NCBI GenBank assembly: GCA_018257865.1
Contig: JAEUBA010000065.1
Location: 62,001-126,000 of the forward strand
Length of the DNA stretch: 64,000 nt
Direction: 5' to 3'
Source of the DNA: Stereocaulon alpinum
Lineage: Eukaryota > Ascomycota > Lecanoromycetes > Lecanorales > Stereocaulaceae
Part shown: positions 51,708 to 62,674 of the stretch, piece by piece
How the letters are laid out: the number at the start of each line of letters is the position of its first letter
Numbering within the stretch: position 1 is the stretch's first letter
Made by a program: the position numbers and the translations under genes
The notes under the pieces: model-generated
What the model was told of the DNA's origin: nothing
Databases searched by the model: none
The model's input: only the letters and a program-made list of their open reading frames with translations

Positions 51708-54700
51708 TCATACATCCGCAGTCGTAAGTGTGATCGGAGGTGGTTGCACGCGCAATTCAGGCGGAGTGATGGGGGTTTGTGGTACGGAGGCTTTGCCCTT
51801 GTCTTGTGTCGGTAGGACATTGCTCAGAGGTGTACCAATCATGCGTTCTTCGTCCGAAGCATTACTCACTTCGCTAACCGACTTCGATCGAACCTTGTTC
51901 ATGGCTCGCTTGGTGAAGCGCTTTGTTGGCGAGAAGACCGATTTAGAGAGAGCTCTCCAGGCTTTTGCCACAGGATGGAAGACGAAATGTAAGACCTTCA
52001 TGAAAGGTCGGTAAAGAGCCATCCATACCTTGTCGGCGAAGGAAAACACTGCTGCTGCATATTTATCCGGAATGTATCGAAGAATCACCGCCCATAATAA
52101 GCAGGGTAGGGCGCAAAGAATGCAAATAGCCCATTGTGTACCAGTTATCCGCTTGATCTGGAAGGCTTTGCCGCCAACGAAAATGATCATGATCTGACCA
52201 GCGACCATGATACAGTTGATAACGATAAAGTACGGGTTACGGAAAACACCTTCGAAAATGTTGAGCTTGTTATCTAAGCGGCGATTGTTGAATTCGTTGA
52301 ATATCTGCATCCAGACGAAGGTGTTGAATACCATAGTGTTCAACTCTGTCTGTAGAACAGGATCACTTTTTGAGTAGCCAAGGATAGAAGAGCCGGCGAA
52401 GTAAAGAACGAAGGTGACCACGAGCTGGTATATTGCTTGGCCAACAATCATCTTCCACATGTTGGTAGTGATCATGGGTGCGCGTTTGGGCACAGGTTTC
52501 CGGTCAAGGATTTTTTCAGTAGGTGCATCAGTCGCCAGGGCCAGCGCAGCGAACGTATCCATGATAAGATTAACCCATAAGAGTTGGACAGCGGAGAGAA
52601 CGGACTGGGAGTTTGGCGAGGAAACTGCTGAAACGAAGGCGAGAACCACAGCTGTAATATTGACCGTGAGCTGGAATTGGAGGAACTTGGCCACAGCATC
52701 GTTGACTGAACGACCCCACATGATTGCTTTGACAATGCTGGAAAAATTGTCATCCATAAGGATGATGGCGCTGGCTTCTTTGGCGACTTCAGTACCAGCG
52801 ATACCCATAGAAAAGCCAACATCTGCTAGAGCTAATGCTGGGCCATCGTTGGTACCGTCACCAGTGACTGCAACCGTCTCGCCGAGGAGCTTGAGTCTTT
52901 CGACAAGGAGGCGTTTGTCTTGTGGTGATGAGCGAGCCAGGACCTCAAGGTGAGGTATCGCTTCGTCCATTGCTGCTAGGGTCATTTCGCGGAACCTCGG
53001 ACCCTCCAAGACGAGGCCGTCCTTACTTTTGATACCACATTGTTCAGCGATAGCAGTGGCGGTCATTACGTTGTCTCCAGTGACCATTCGAACCTTGACC
53101 CCAGCGTCCTGGCATCGGCTTACTGCCTTCGAGACCCCCTCCCGTAGCGGATCTTGGATAGCAACAATGCTGAGAAGCGTCATGTCGTGGAAGACATCCT
53201 CGAACACTGCCAGAGGGTGGTCTTCATCCAATGTGCGTGCTCCAACAGGTGGCCATTGCTCAAAATCCTTGTATAACATGGCAATGGTTCGAAGCGATCG
53301 AGATGCGAATTCAGTAATGTTCGCAGACACTCGGGCTGTGTCAGAATGTTTCATTGCACATCGTGAAAGATCTTCTCCCGCGGTATCAACGAGCTCCGAG
53401 GTAGCCTTTGCGAGTAGGATCTCAGCAGCGCCTTTGACTAGAAGGCGAAAAGTGCCTGAGCCAAGCCGTACAACGACGCCCATGCATTTTCGATCGGAGT
53501 CGAAAGGCACAAGCTGGACGATGTCTGCAACTGAACGTTCCTCAGCCACTGGTCCCATTCCAAGTTGTTGCTTGGCCATGGTAAGGAGCGCGGTTTCTGT
53601 CTTAGACCCAATGAATGTCATTTCTCCGTTCTCCTCTCCCTCGAAAGCCGTAGAATTCAGTGCACAGGATTGCAGGTAAAGCGTCTTTGTAGCTGGTGAC
53701 AGATTCTCAAAGGCGGCAGAAAACGGTACGACATTGCTTTTCTTGTCGGTAGGATCAATCTCTCGGGAGAAACTGAGTTTTGAACCCATTGTGCCAGCAA
53801 CGACTGTCATCTTGTTTTGGGTGAGAGTACCTGTCTTGTCCGAGCAGATTGTGGTTGCATTGCCCATGGTCTCACACGCTCGAAGTTTTCGAACAAGGTT
53901 GTTCTCTTTAAGCATTTGCTTGGTGGCGAAGGACAGGGCTAGCGTGACTGCCACTGGGAGGCCTTCTGGAACGGCAACGACGATGATAGTGATGGCGACA
54001 ATAAGGATATCCAAGAACGCTGAACCTTTCATTGCGGGGCTAGCGGTATTCCCAGATAAATTGGCCAGAAATCGAACCAACAGAATGAAGAAAAGGGTGC
54101 CAGCTGCGGCAGTCCCAAGATATCCGATCCAATTCGCCATGTTGGCAAGCTTCTTTTGCAGGGGCGTGTCATCGTTACCTGTCTGCAAGTCCACCATAAT
54201 TTTCCCATAGCTACTGTTCACACCGACTGATGTGACCAAGTACGTTCCGACACCTTCCAGAACTTTGCTGCCAGAAATAATGAACGGATCCAGCTTCGAT
54301 GTAGCGGTTCCATCCTCGATTCGAATCCAAACTTCCTCTCCCGCTGTCTTTCGCATAGCATCAGATTCCCCTGTAGCGGAAGACTCGTCACATCTGATAC
54401 CATGACCACTTATCAGTATACCATCCGCGGGAACAGAGTCGCCTGATTCCAAGTGTAAAACATCGCCAACCATGACATCGAAGACCGATATCATATGCGA
54501 TTTGCCGGATCGAATAGCTTTGACTTGTCGATCCTCCTTTTTCGCGTTAAGAACCACAAATTGCTTTTCTCTCCTGTAGTCGTTCAATCCCGTGACGAGC
54601 ACGACTATGACGACCGCGACTTCAATAGCCAACCCCTCAACCCAGTCCAGTGACGCTCCCTGTCCAGGCACTGGCGGTTGCCCCAGGGCCTCATATATGC

Positions 54701-55535
54701 CAAGCGCGAGTGAAATAACCGCCGCAATAGTGAGTATGATGAGAACTCTGTCATTGAAAGCATTCCAGAACAATCTCCATATGCTCAGAGATTTCTTTGT
54801 CGGTAATCGGTTGTCTTTATAGACTCGTATCCGGTCATGGTACTGTCCTTTCCGTTCGTGATCAGTGATAGCAATATCCTGCCCAATAACAGCCCCCGAA
54901 TCAGGCGTCTTCTTCTGTCTTGCATATTGCGTCGCTTCTTCAAAGCTAACTCTTGTCGATATGGAATCTTCATCGACGCTCAGCCCAGCCACAATATCTG
55001 TTTGTAGTCCCCTCTCTAGACCTCTAATCCCACCCAGTGATCTGTATGCGGCCAGCGACTTTGGACCCAGTAATTTATTGAGTTGACCAGGTGAGAAAGC
55101 GAAAACGTTGTTCGCAACCTCAAAGTCTTTTTCGTCTAAATTGCTGGGCCTTAGGACCTCTTCGGTAGTCAACTCATCCCCTTCGAATCTTGGTCGTAAA
55201 GTCCTAACATCTGAGCTTGCTCTCGATCTTGCTGTGTCCGCGGTGGAGTTAAAAGAGTCTGATCTCGACCTCGAGGTCTCTGCTGTGGAATTGAAGGATT
55301 CTGATCTCGACCGCAGTGTGCTACCACCTATCGAATGTGATGTAGGGGACGGAGGAACCTGTAGGGAGAGGGAATGGTCTGGCGAGTAGGCTTCCGAGTC
55401 TGGAGATCCAGTATCCCGTTGAAGATTCTGCCACATGTCAATATTTTCGCTCCAAGATCTATCAGGACGACCGACTGTAGTGTGTATCTGTCCCGGAGGC
55501 GCGAGTAATCTATTCGAAGTCATGGTGTAGTCCAT
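51708..55535 (-). CDS. PMC1: PMC-type Ca2+-transporting P-type ATPase, 1275 aa
   Basis: A single exon from the ATG at 55535 (MDYTMTSNRLLAPPGQIH); the frame is open one codon further, but that codon is TTG. It is a P2B ATPase like yeast Pmc1, moving Ca2+ into the vacuole or out of the cell. The N-terminus (1-130) is Ser-rich with a short internal repeat (SRSESFNSTAE / SRSDSFNSTAD). Ten membrane segments are expected. The actuator has SSATGESDAMRK (about 385). PEGLPVAVTLALSFATKQML marks M4, followed by the phosphorylation site CSDKTGTLTQNKM (Asp near 565). The hinge is GDGTNDGPALALADVGFSMG (near 895). The M5-M6 loop has TVNITAVVLAFVS. The C-terminus is basic then Pro/Ser-rich, without a clear calmodulin site. 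The length slightly exceeds yeast Pmc1 (1173 aa). Confidence 0.95.
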   Translation of the reverse strand: MDYTMTSNRLLAPPGQIHTTVGRPDRSWSENIDMWQNLQRDTGSPDSEAYSPDHSLSLQVPPSPTSHSIGGSTLRSRSESFNSTAETSRSRSDSFNSTADTARSRASSDVRTLRPRFEGDELTTEEVLRPSNLDEKDFEVANNVFAFSPGQLNKLLGPKSLAAYRSLGGIRGLERGLQTDIVAGLSVDEDSISTRVSFEEATQYARQKKTPDSGAVIGQDIAITDHERKGQYHDRIRVYKDNRLPTKKSLSIWRLFWNAFNDRVLIILTIAAVISLALGIYEALGQPPVPGQGASLDWVEGLAIEVAVVIVVLVTGLNDYRREKQFVVLNAKKEDRQVKAIRSGKSHMISVFDVMVGDVLHLESGDSVPADGILISGHGIRCDESSATGESDAMRKTAGEEVWIRIEDGTATSKLDPFIISGSKVLEGVGTYLVTSVGVNSSYGKIMVDLQTGNDDTPLQKKLANMANWIGYLGTAAAGTLFFILLVRFLANLSGNTASPAMKGSAFLDILIVAITIIVVAVPEGLPVAVTLALSFATKQMLKENNLVRKLRACETMGNATTICSDKTGTLTQNKMTVVAGTMGSKLSFSREIDPTDKKSNVVPFSAAFENLSPATKTLYLQSCALNSTAFEGEENGEMTFIGSKTETALLTMAKQQLGMGPVAEERSVADIVQLVPFDSDRKCMGVVVRLGSGTFRLLVKGAAEILLAKATSELVDTAGEDLSRCAMKHSDTARVSANITEFASRSLRTIAMLYKDFEQWPPVGARTLDEDHPLAVFEDVFHDMTLLSIVAIQDPLREGVSKAVSRCQDAGVKVRMVTGDNVMTATAIAEQCGIKSKDGLVLEGPRFREMTLAAMDEAIPHLEVLARSSPQDKRLLVERLKLLGETVAVTGDGTNDGPALALADVGFSMGIAGTEVAKEASAIILMDDNFSSIVKAIMWGRSVNDAVAKFLQFQLTVNITAVVLAFVSAVSSPNSQSVLSAVQLLWVNLIMDTFAALALATDAPTEKILDRKPVPKRAPMITTNMWKMIVGQAIYQLVVTFVLYFAGSSILGYSKSDPVLQTELNTMVFNTFVWMQIFNEFNNRRLDNKLNIFEGVFRNPYFIVINCIMVAGQIMIIFVGGKAFQIKRITGTQWAICILCALPCLLWAVILRYIPDKYAAAVFSFADKVWMALYRPFMKVLHFVFHPVAKAWRALSKSVFSPTKRFTKRAMNKVRSKSVSEVSNASDEERMIGTPLSNVLPTQDKGKASVPQTPITPPELRVQPPPITLTTADV

Positions 55536-57840
55536 CAAAGAAAGCGGTATCTTTAGAAATCCTTCCAGCTCTTCAACTTAGCGAAAAGGACCGTTCTGTG
55601 TGCGGTGGACAATGAGGCTGAAATATGCATCGGGCAAAGGAAAGTGGTGAAGGCAATTGCCTTATACTGTGCACTGCCAGAAACAAGAGTTCGAGAAAGA
55701 TGAAGTCGAGCAGACTGTCGCCAAGGAGGGGGCAGTGCACCTTGGCTTGCCCCTTATCTAGGCGGTAGGGTCGTCGGCTGTACCCCACTCCGCACAAAGA
55801 TGTGCACTGCGAACCCCGAGACTGACTGCAAGCCTTTCATTATTCGCATCTTGGCCCAGACATGGCTCTAAGCGCTGGTAGTTGTCCATGATTACCATCT
55901 CATACTATCCACCCGTTGATCACCACCTCGATAATTCCGGGGCAAGCGCCCACGCTAAGAAATTAAGTATACTAGTACAATATACCACCAACAATCACCA
56001 GATCATCCCTAGCGCTTAAAGCTCAATACTCTCTGTATACACGTATATTCCAAACCAAGACAGTCTAAATGAGTTGAAGACTGTCTGAAATATGACTTGC
56101 AGCTTTGAAACATCTCTTGCATATCGGTATCCTGACATCCGGGGCTGAGAGGCGAACTTGATACTGCCTAAAGGGCCCATCCCGAAGACCGCCTTCGCCG
56201 GCATAAGCATTCTTCCAAGCCATGGGTCAGCTTGCCCGGATCACCTTGGAAGCTCAGGCATCAAGTCAGATGATAGACTCAGCCCTCGCGCCGAGAAGGG
56301 AATGCTCACCTTAACAAACTACGAAGTGTACCCGTCCTGTGCTGAGCCACACATGAGGCGCCAGCCGAGCACGGCAAGGGATGAGGAATCATTTACCGCA
56401 GCCTCATGGCTTCATAAGCCGATGGCATGCTGTCGCACTTCCTCTCCTTGAGATCCGTGGTGGCAAGACCTCTGACCCCGATAGAAGTCTTGTTCACCTA
56501 ACGTGAGAGCAAGATGACACCAGTGGCGGCGGATGTGGCTGTACCGCCGATCAAGCCAATCCATCACCATCTCGAATGCCAAGGCCTCATACCACCAATC
56601 TGCGTATTCGTGCCCGTGGAAGTCTTGCAGTTCCAAGTTCACCACGACGTTGTGGCTGTGTCTTTTAAGAGTCTGATCTCTGGTTGCCTGGAGATTGTTC
56701 GTGATCGAAAATTTTGCGATGCTGTCCAAGCTCTCTCTTCCATCAGTCTAAAAGCGCGTGCCCAGAGAAGTCTTGTCATTGAGAACACGTCACTCTATCT
56801 TGGCTGCGCCAGTAATACATTTACTGGCGCTCGAAGCGCACGCAAGGAAATGCATGGGATCGAAGATTCGAGCACTATCGGCGCAAACTTAGTGTTCTGC
56901 GAGTGTCCCTGCAGGTTTTCCTGTATAGCAAGTCGGGCAAGCTCATGTACTAAGAGAACTCAGGAGACGTTGAAGAGAATCCAAGAGAAAACGTGCCAGA
57001 AGAGGAGTTAAGACTCTTGACTACAACAGAGGCGTGAATATCCGTAGGGGTGTATGATGGAATCCAAGGCAATGCAACTCAGCTTGAACGCTATGATGCC
57101 TGATCATGAAAGCGCTGGTCGTGCCTGATTCAAGGATGTGTTGGAAGCAAGTTGAGTCATTTTATGAGAGCGAAAGGATTGGCAATGACCCTAACCAAAG
57201 TACAAGGCCTTGCAGGTAGCAAAAAGAAGCCGGACGAGGTCCCACATTGCTTGCCTATGGCAGCTTTAGCTACAGATACTATTGATCGTAGAAATCTGGG
57301 CCGATTGAGTCCCGCTCGGACTCTTTCTTGGCATTTGACGCCGTGGAATCAACCATCCAGTATGTCTTGACAGGGATCCTGGGACCTGTAGTTGAGATCG
57401 AAGTAGGCATGTCACACGTGCTGACGATAATTAGTTCTACTACCATCCCCATCCAACGAACAGCTGGCCGACTAAGTAAAAGATGGCCGTTGGACAAAGG
57501 GGCCAGGCACTTGTTCATCTAAAGCCATGATCCGTTACATTACAGGTACTTCAGGCGATGAATGAATACGATCGGGTACCTTGGGCGAAGATACAACATC
57601 AATCCCCGGTACGGACAATATACAGAAAAAGCTGTGCGGATGTATTATGCTCGCATGTACACCCTCTGCATTTTAACATTCCTTGGATGATCGCATTAAT
57701 GGTCAATGGTCTGTAGATTCCAAGGTCAGGCCCTTACATAAGATTTTGAGAATGTTTCCTTCAACTGTACTTCGAGCAGAGTAGGGTATGGATTGGATTT
57801 CCGCTTGCAGTGCAGCGGCTTCCACACCAATGGTCCCTGT
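55536..57840. other. Gene-poor 2.3-kb region
   Basis: No supported gene. Open frames at 56412..56729 (minus), 56514..57011 (plus) and 57279..57518 (minus) overlap each other on opposite strands or lack starts. Some may be debris of the HET relic that follows. The first few hundred bases should hold the ATPase promoter. Confidence 0.4.
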
Positions 57841-58262
57841 TAAGCAGGCGTAGAGATGATCTCGCGGATGTTAGTGAGGGTCGCTATGGAAAGACCTTTG
57901 TTAGCCACTTAACATGCGCGGGGATTCTGCAGACCCGAAGGTTCGATAGATAACGTCTTTCCTACCGGCAAATGCAGCAGGTGACGATGCAAACATACCA
58001 CTTTGGAGAAGATAGTCATCTTTCCAGGCGAATATGAGTTCGTCATCGACAGCCTTGATTATCCCATGTTCCAATCTTTTGAAAGCTTTCTGTCCTTCAC
58101 CGTAGAGAAGTGGCATATTGACATTGAACAAGCCCATGAGGTAACAGGCAATGTCTTCTGAACGGCTTGTCTTTCGCTTGGACGCCCATGACATTTTTTC
58201 AGCAACGCTTGCTTCTCTCCACCTCGGACCATCCAAGTCCCGCCAATTCCGACAACAAGGTC
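57840..58262 (-). pseudogene. HET-domain protein relic, frameshifted fragment
   Basis: The minus strand encodes the end of a HET (heterokaryon incompatibility) domain: VAEKMSWASKRKTSRSEDIA, CYLMGLFNVNMPLLYGEGQK, then FKRLEHGIIKAVDDELIFAW and SPAAFAG, all hallmarks of the family. Just upstream, LLSELAGLGWSEVER, equivalent to the family's LLSEITGI segment, lies in another frame. Downstream, NKGLSIATLTNIREI continues in a third frame after a stop at 57901. The N-terminal HET core (the SHTWG region) is absent. This is therefore a decayed gene, not an active incompatibility locus. It sits in a gene-poor stretch, common for such relics. Confidence 0.72.
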
Positions 58263-61182
58263 TGTGAAGGCGGACATACAAACCTGAATAAGAGTCGTCT
58301 TTCAAGCTACAGGTACGTACAAAGATGCACACTGAATCGCGCTGAACTTCGTTTTTCAATGAAAATTGTTGTCAGCTTACTTAGTTTACCCTTATTCTGC
58401 TTCTTCTCTCCCTTCTCGATTTCACTATACAACAGACAATGGTTGAAAAATCGCAAACGAGGCTACTGCCTAGCGATACTAGGACGCACTTGTAGAGATG
58501 CGGAAGGGTGCTGTAACGAGCTCAGCTAAGGCTTTGTACTCCCGCAGCTTCTTTGCGAATGGAGATGGCGATTACGAAACGTAAAGGGGGTTGGCTAATG
58601 GTTTGGCTGAATTGCTGAAGAAACACTTGGATGAAGTTACGGAGAAGACGATTGAGAGTGGTTTGGATGCAATTGGTCAGTGATTGAAGTTCGGGTAGTC
58701 GCGTTCGAGATGCGCTCATCACTCCTGTGGCAGTTAGCGATGAAAGATATTAAAGTGGCGTATCGCTGAAGATATACTACTGTTCTTAAACTTGGCTTGG
58801 ACGAAAATTGATCCATGGAACGATTTTCGCAGAAGACAATGCTCTAACGTCCTTTTCAGCGAACTATCAAACATACGTATCTACCTTGGCAGTCAGCACA
58901 GGAACCCAATTGGGAGCCATTAACGCATGGAAAAGGCACACAAGCTTGCCCTGATACTCGTTATTGACAAGAAACGACCTGGAAGAACGACATTGCTTCA
59001 ACAATTTATACTGGGCAGGTTCTCCGAAAATCCTCGTAAATCGCTGCGAGCATCCTTCCCGTTCAGAACATCTTGGCCAAGGTGGTATAACGAATAGTTA
59101 CGCTTCACCATTACAACCGTTCCCTACAGTGTGTACGAACCGCGGAAGATGAGAAGAGAAGGAATATGGTTGTGCCTCCTGTCTTCCCCTCTCGCACACA
59201 CAGCCCACTCGACACCATGCTTACTCTCCAATCCGAACCCGTGAACCCAAGCTAATAACCAACGTATAACCTGCCAAATACCACCTAGAGCTTCGCCAAC
59301 ATACATCTCGCCAGTACGGTACAGAGAGAACACGAGATTCTCCCTTTCCTGCCTACCTGGTCGCTCGAGTTTTGGTAGATCCCTTTGGTAAGTGACCGCA
59401 AACTCGCCATCGTTCGTCACATCCAGCGTGATGACAGCGACTGCGGATATTGTTACATATATCTCTATATCCAAGGTACGAATAGCGACAGCATTCGTAC
59501 TAGAATTCAGAAGATACTTGCCTAAGCCTTTCACAACTAGTGAAGTCTTCCACCTCCCGTGCACTTGCGGACCGAGATAAGAGATTAGTCAAGGACCGCG
59601 TTCCCCTAGCTCTCGAGATCCAGAGTTGGGATTGGTCTATACGATGCTGGAGAATTGAAGCTTCTCGGATGAGCCTATTCTAGGCTAGGCCGAAAGGGCG
59701 TAACAAAGTCCCCTAATTCGAAGACATTTTCGAAATAGTGTAAGAAGTGAATCGGCTTGCATTGGCCGAGGAATGATGAATGGCTTTGACAATGTCTACA
59801 ATGAGTGCTTTCTTCACATCTTTTCCCCTCTCGCTATATTATTTCCTACCAAGACCGGACCGATGCCTGCTCAATAATTCTACTCCTCAGTCTCACTGAA
59901 CAAAGCGGCTTCAGCGATCCACGTAGACGGGAAATACGTAATGATAGTATCTATAGTCTCGACGAAGACCGTCTAGCAATTAATCCACAAGGACTTTCCA
60001 AGCCCTTTTCCATCCTCTGGTTCTGGTTCTGGTTCAGGGATATCCATCATCCTGTCAAATCCCTCCGGAGGTGTTCCAATTCACTTCATTGTACCGAGTG
60101 CACTCGACCATTTACAGCCACATGTGCATCAGTGTAGCAGCTTCGATCGATTGATCGCCAGCTGTTAGATAAAGCTTGCATAATCTACGCTTGGAAATTT
60201 GCTAGGTAGTTGTATACAGCTGACTATATGGATATACTGGAGTGGACTTTGAAAGGCGTCAGGTGGCACCTAGCTTATGAAGACGTCTCGTGTCGGCTCA
60301 TGCCTGCATCAGCGTTGAGGGTTTCAGCGGAGCATATTGATTTGGAGCGGTATACTAACTACCTGCCTTCTTGCTGTTACGATGGCGGGTGGTCTCTGTT
60401 ATCCTGCATGTTGGAGTTGAGTGATTGGTGGGTGACTGAGTCAATCTTGCTGCTCGTGTTTTCCTTGAGCGACTCTGGAGGGGTAGATTAGCTTGTTAAT
60501 TTCGAACGAAGTCAGTGGATGGCTTCGGCTTTTTGAACACGGTGGACGAGATGTGATCATACATGTTAAAGAGTGGCGGATCCAGGATGCCGCGATGATG
60601 TATGTTCGTATTGGAAAGAGCGAGCATATGGCAATGTACGTTGAGTGCAAAAGGTGATGGCGTATACGAGGGAGTAGCCATACCGCGAATGGGGTTGTGG
60701 GTGGAAAAGATGATGAAGGAGACAACGCGGTGGAAGGAGGGGTTTAGGTGGTCAAGGGGCGCTGAGCATAAACTGGCTCATGCAGTACGTTTGGGATGAA
60801 GACCTGCGTCTCAACTTCACCGCTTGTCCACATCCCTTTATCTGCGTATATGTCCTTTACCATCTTCTGAGACATATCAGAGGGAGGTTGGCTGACTGAT
60901 TAGGTAGAGTGAACAGGTTGCTGTTGGAATGAATGGCACCGTCTCAGTAATCGTAGCTGCTGGTGACGCTGGAGATTGCTTCATTTTCTGCACACCAGCC
61001 TCGACGTCACAGGCGTTCACTCCTGAGAACGTCGACCAATGCCCGAGCCTTACCACGATGAGATAAAAACCAGTATCCAGTGCTTTTCCAGCTCCACGCT
61101 ACAAATCAAATACCCAAGCACCTCCGCTATGCCCTTATATGACTATGCCTATACATCTCATCCAATGCCTCCATTCGCGGAC
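58263..61182. other. Gene-poor 2.9-kb region
   Basis: Only unsupported short frames were found. The longest, minus 59124..59564 (146 codons), starts at a GTG with no ATG near its 5' end and no splice partner. Bases 60018-60038 carry a short ctggtt repeat. The rest shows nothing recognisable. Confidence 0.4.
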
Positions 61183-61836
61183 TCATCCAACACTTCTCCT
61201 CTTCCCAACAGGCATGCCCGACGTAACATCCTCCCTCCACCTATCAAGTCTCGCATCTTCCTTCTTTACCACCCGGTTTGGTTCTCCATGGTCAGTTCTA
61301 TAGCCAACATCTGGTCCTAGCTCCTGCCCAAGGTCCAAACTATCGGCAATGGTCTGCACCCTCCTCAACTCCATCTCCGTCCCCTCTATACCATGGCTCG
61401 CAGGAGCAGGCTTATGATTGAACTTCAAACGCCTACGCTTCTTCTCTGATTTGGCAGCGGGAAGGTCCTGCGATGTGGTTGGGGATTCGAACTCGGAGGG
61501 AAGTTTGGCGTTGGTTTCGCGGTAGATAGTTGTTAGGGTCGGTGCAGTGCCGGGAGGGTTGAGAGGGGCGGAGGCGGGGTTTATTCGTAGGAAACCTGTG
61601 AATGATTGATTTAGTTGCGAAGTCCAAAGGATTGCGTAGTTATTGGATGCGTACACATTGCCGAGGAGGAGGAGGTAATGTTCCTGTGGGTTTGGCGTTG
61701 GAGGAAGTCGGACAGATCTAGGATAGAGCTGAAGATTGATGGAATACGTGTAGAGCACGATTCTCTCTGAGCCAATTGCAGGACTCCGAAGGTCGGGCTC
61801 GCGGATTACATTTCTGGGTCTGCGAGGAATTCGTGC
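61183..61836 (-). CDS. Conserved-looking hypothetical protein, C-terminal exon (217 aa)
   Basis: An open frame runs from a good acceptor (ctataacag at about 61837) to a stop at 61183 and holds no ATG at its beginning. It therefore looks like the last exon of a spliced gene. It reads ARIPRRPRNVIREPDLRSPA, then GSERIVLYTYSINLQLYPRS and EHYLLLLGNVYASNNYAILW, a compact hydrophobic, folded-looking region. A charged linker (AAKSEKKRRRLKFNHKP, possibly a nuclear signal) and an acidic/basic C-terminus follow. A first exon near 61870-62015 is likely (ATG candidates MSLGPDNTLPAA and MSPALPSRRSQRNA), but no clean donor was found. I do not recognise the family. Confidence 0.45.
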   Translation of the reverse strand, partial: ARIPRRPRNVIREPDLRSPAIGSERIVLYTYSINLQLYPRSVRLPPTPNPQEHYLLLLGNVYASNNYAILWTSQLNQSFTGFLRINPASAPLNPPGTAPTLTTIYRETNAKLPSEFESPTTSQDLPAAKSEKKRRRLKFNHKPAPASHGIEGTEMELRRVQTIADSLDLGQELGPDVGYRTDHGEPNRVVKKEDARLDRWREDVTSGMPVGKRRSVG

Positions 61837-62674
61837 CTGTTATAGCTGAATGTCAAAGAAGGATTCGCGCCAACTGTATGTGTAGGTGCGTTGCGTTGTG
61901 AGCGGCGAGAGGGAAGCGCTGGGCTCATCAAGGAGATCGTCGGAAACTCTGAGCTAGGAAGCCTGCAGCTGCATTTGGCGCAGCAGGCAGGGTGTTGTCA
62001 GGTCCGAGTGACATGGCGTATAATTCTAGTAATAGTAGAGTAATAGTAGATGAGGCACTCTGTACGGAGACTGGCGTATGCTACGCTCGAGCAGGGTAGT
62101 GGAGGCGAGTTTCGGCACCAGTCTAGAACAAGTGCGGCCACCACTGCAGTGGCACGGACCGTTGCATCTGGAAGGTAGAAAAGCGCAGTGTTGCAGGGGT
62201 AGGTGCAGTTCCCCGAATCCCCGTTGCCCGGAGGATTTCGTCTGGGAAGGTGAGGACGTGATTGTTGGCCAATGGCTTCGTTGGGCTAGCAGGGATGTGG
62301 CGATCGGTGGATTGTAGGTTTCACGGGTCTTGGCAACTGAACGAGCCAAATTTACCATTTCTGATGATCGCTGGGGTTAATCATATTGTGTAAAAAAGGG
62401 ATTATATATGGTAGGCAATGTTGTGTGTACCAACATATGACACGTTGCCTTTCGTCCGAAGTATGTGTACAACAAACGTAAATCTCTGAGCCATGAGAAC
62501 CCTTCAACTGCTCTCTAAATAACATCTTGTCGAGCCTTGATCGAATCTTTCCTCTGTATTCATGAAAGCGTACATTACCCATTGGCTCTGCGGATCGCGC
62601 ATTTCCTCTTCCTCATGCTTGTGTATCATCAAAGCGCCAACGCTATCAAAAGCAACAACAATTGGCTGAGCTAC
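61837..62674. other. Upstream region of the hypothetical gene and 3' region of the next
   Basis: This probably contains the unresolved first exon of the 61183-61836 gene (about 61870-62015) and the 3' UTR of the edge gene. A purine/pyrimidine-balanced, GC-rich stretch occupies 62080-62300. No other gene is supported. Confidence 0.4.

Noticed and set aside
53029..53679. Plus-strand open frame of 216 codons
   Set aside because: It is antisense to the conserved ATPase coding frame and has no family likeness of its own.
59124..59564. Minus-strand frame of 146 codons
   Set aside because: It starts with GTG, has no ATG near its 5' end, no splice partner and no family match.
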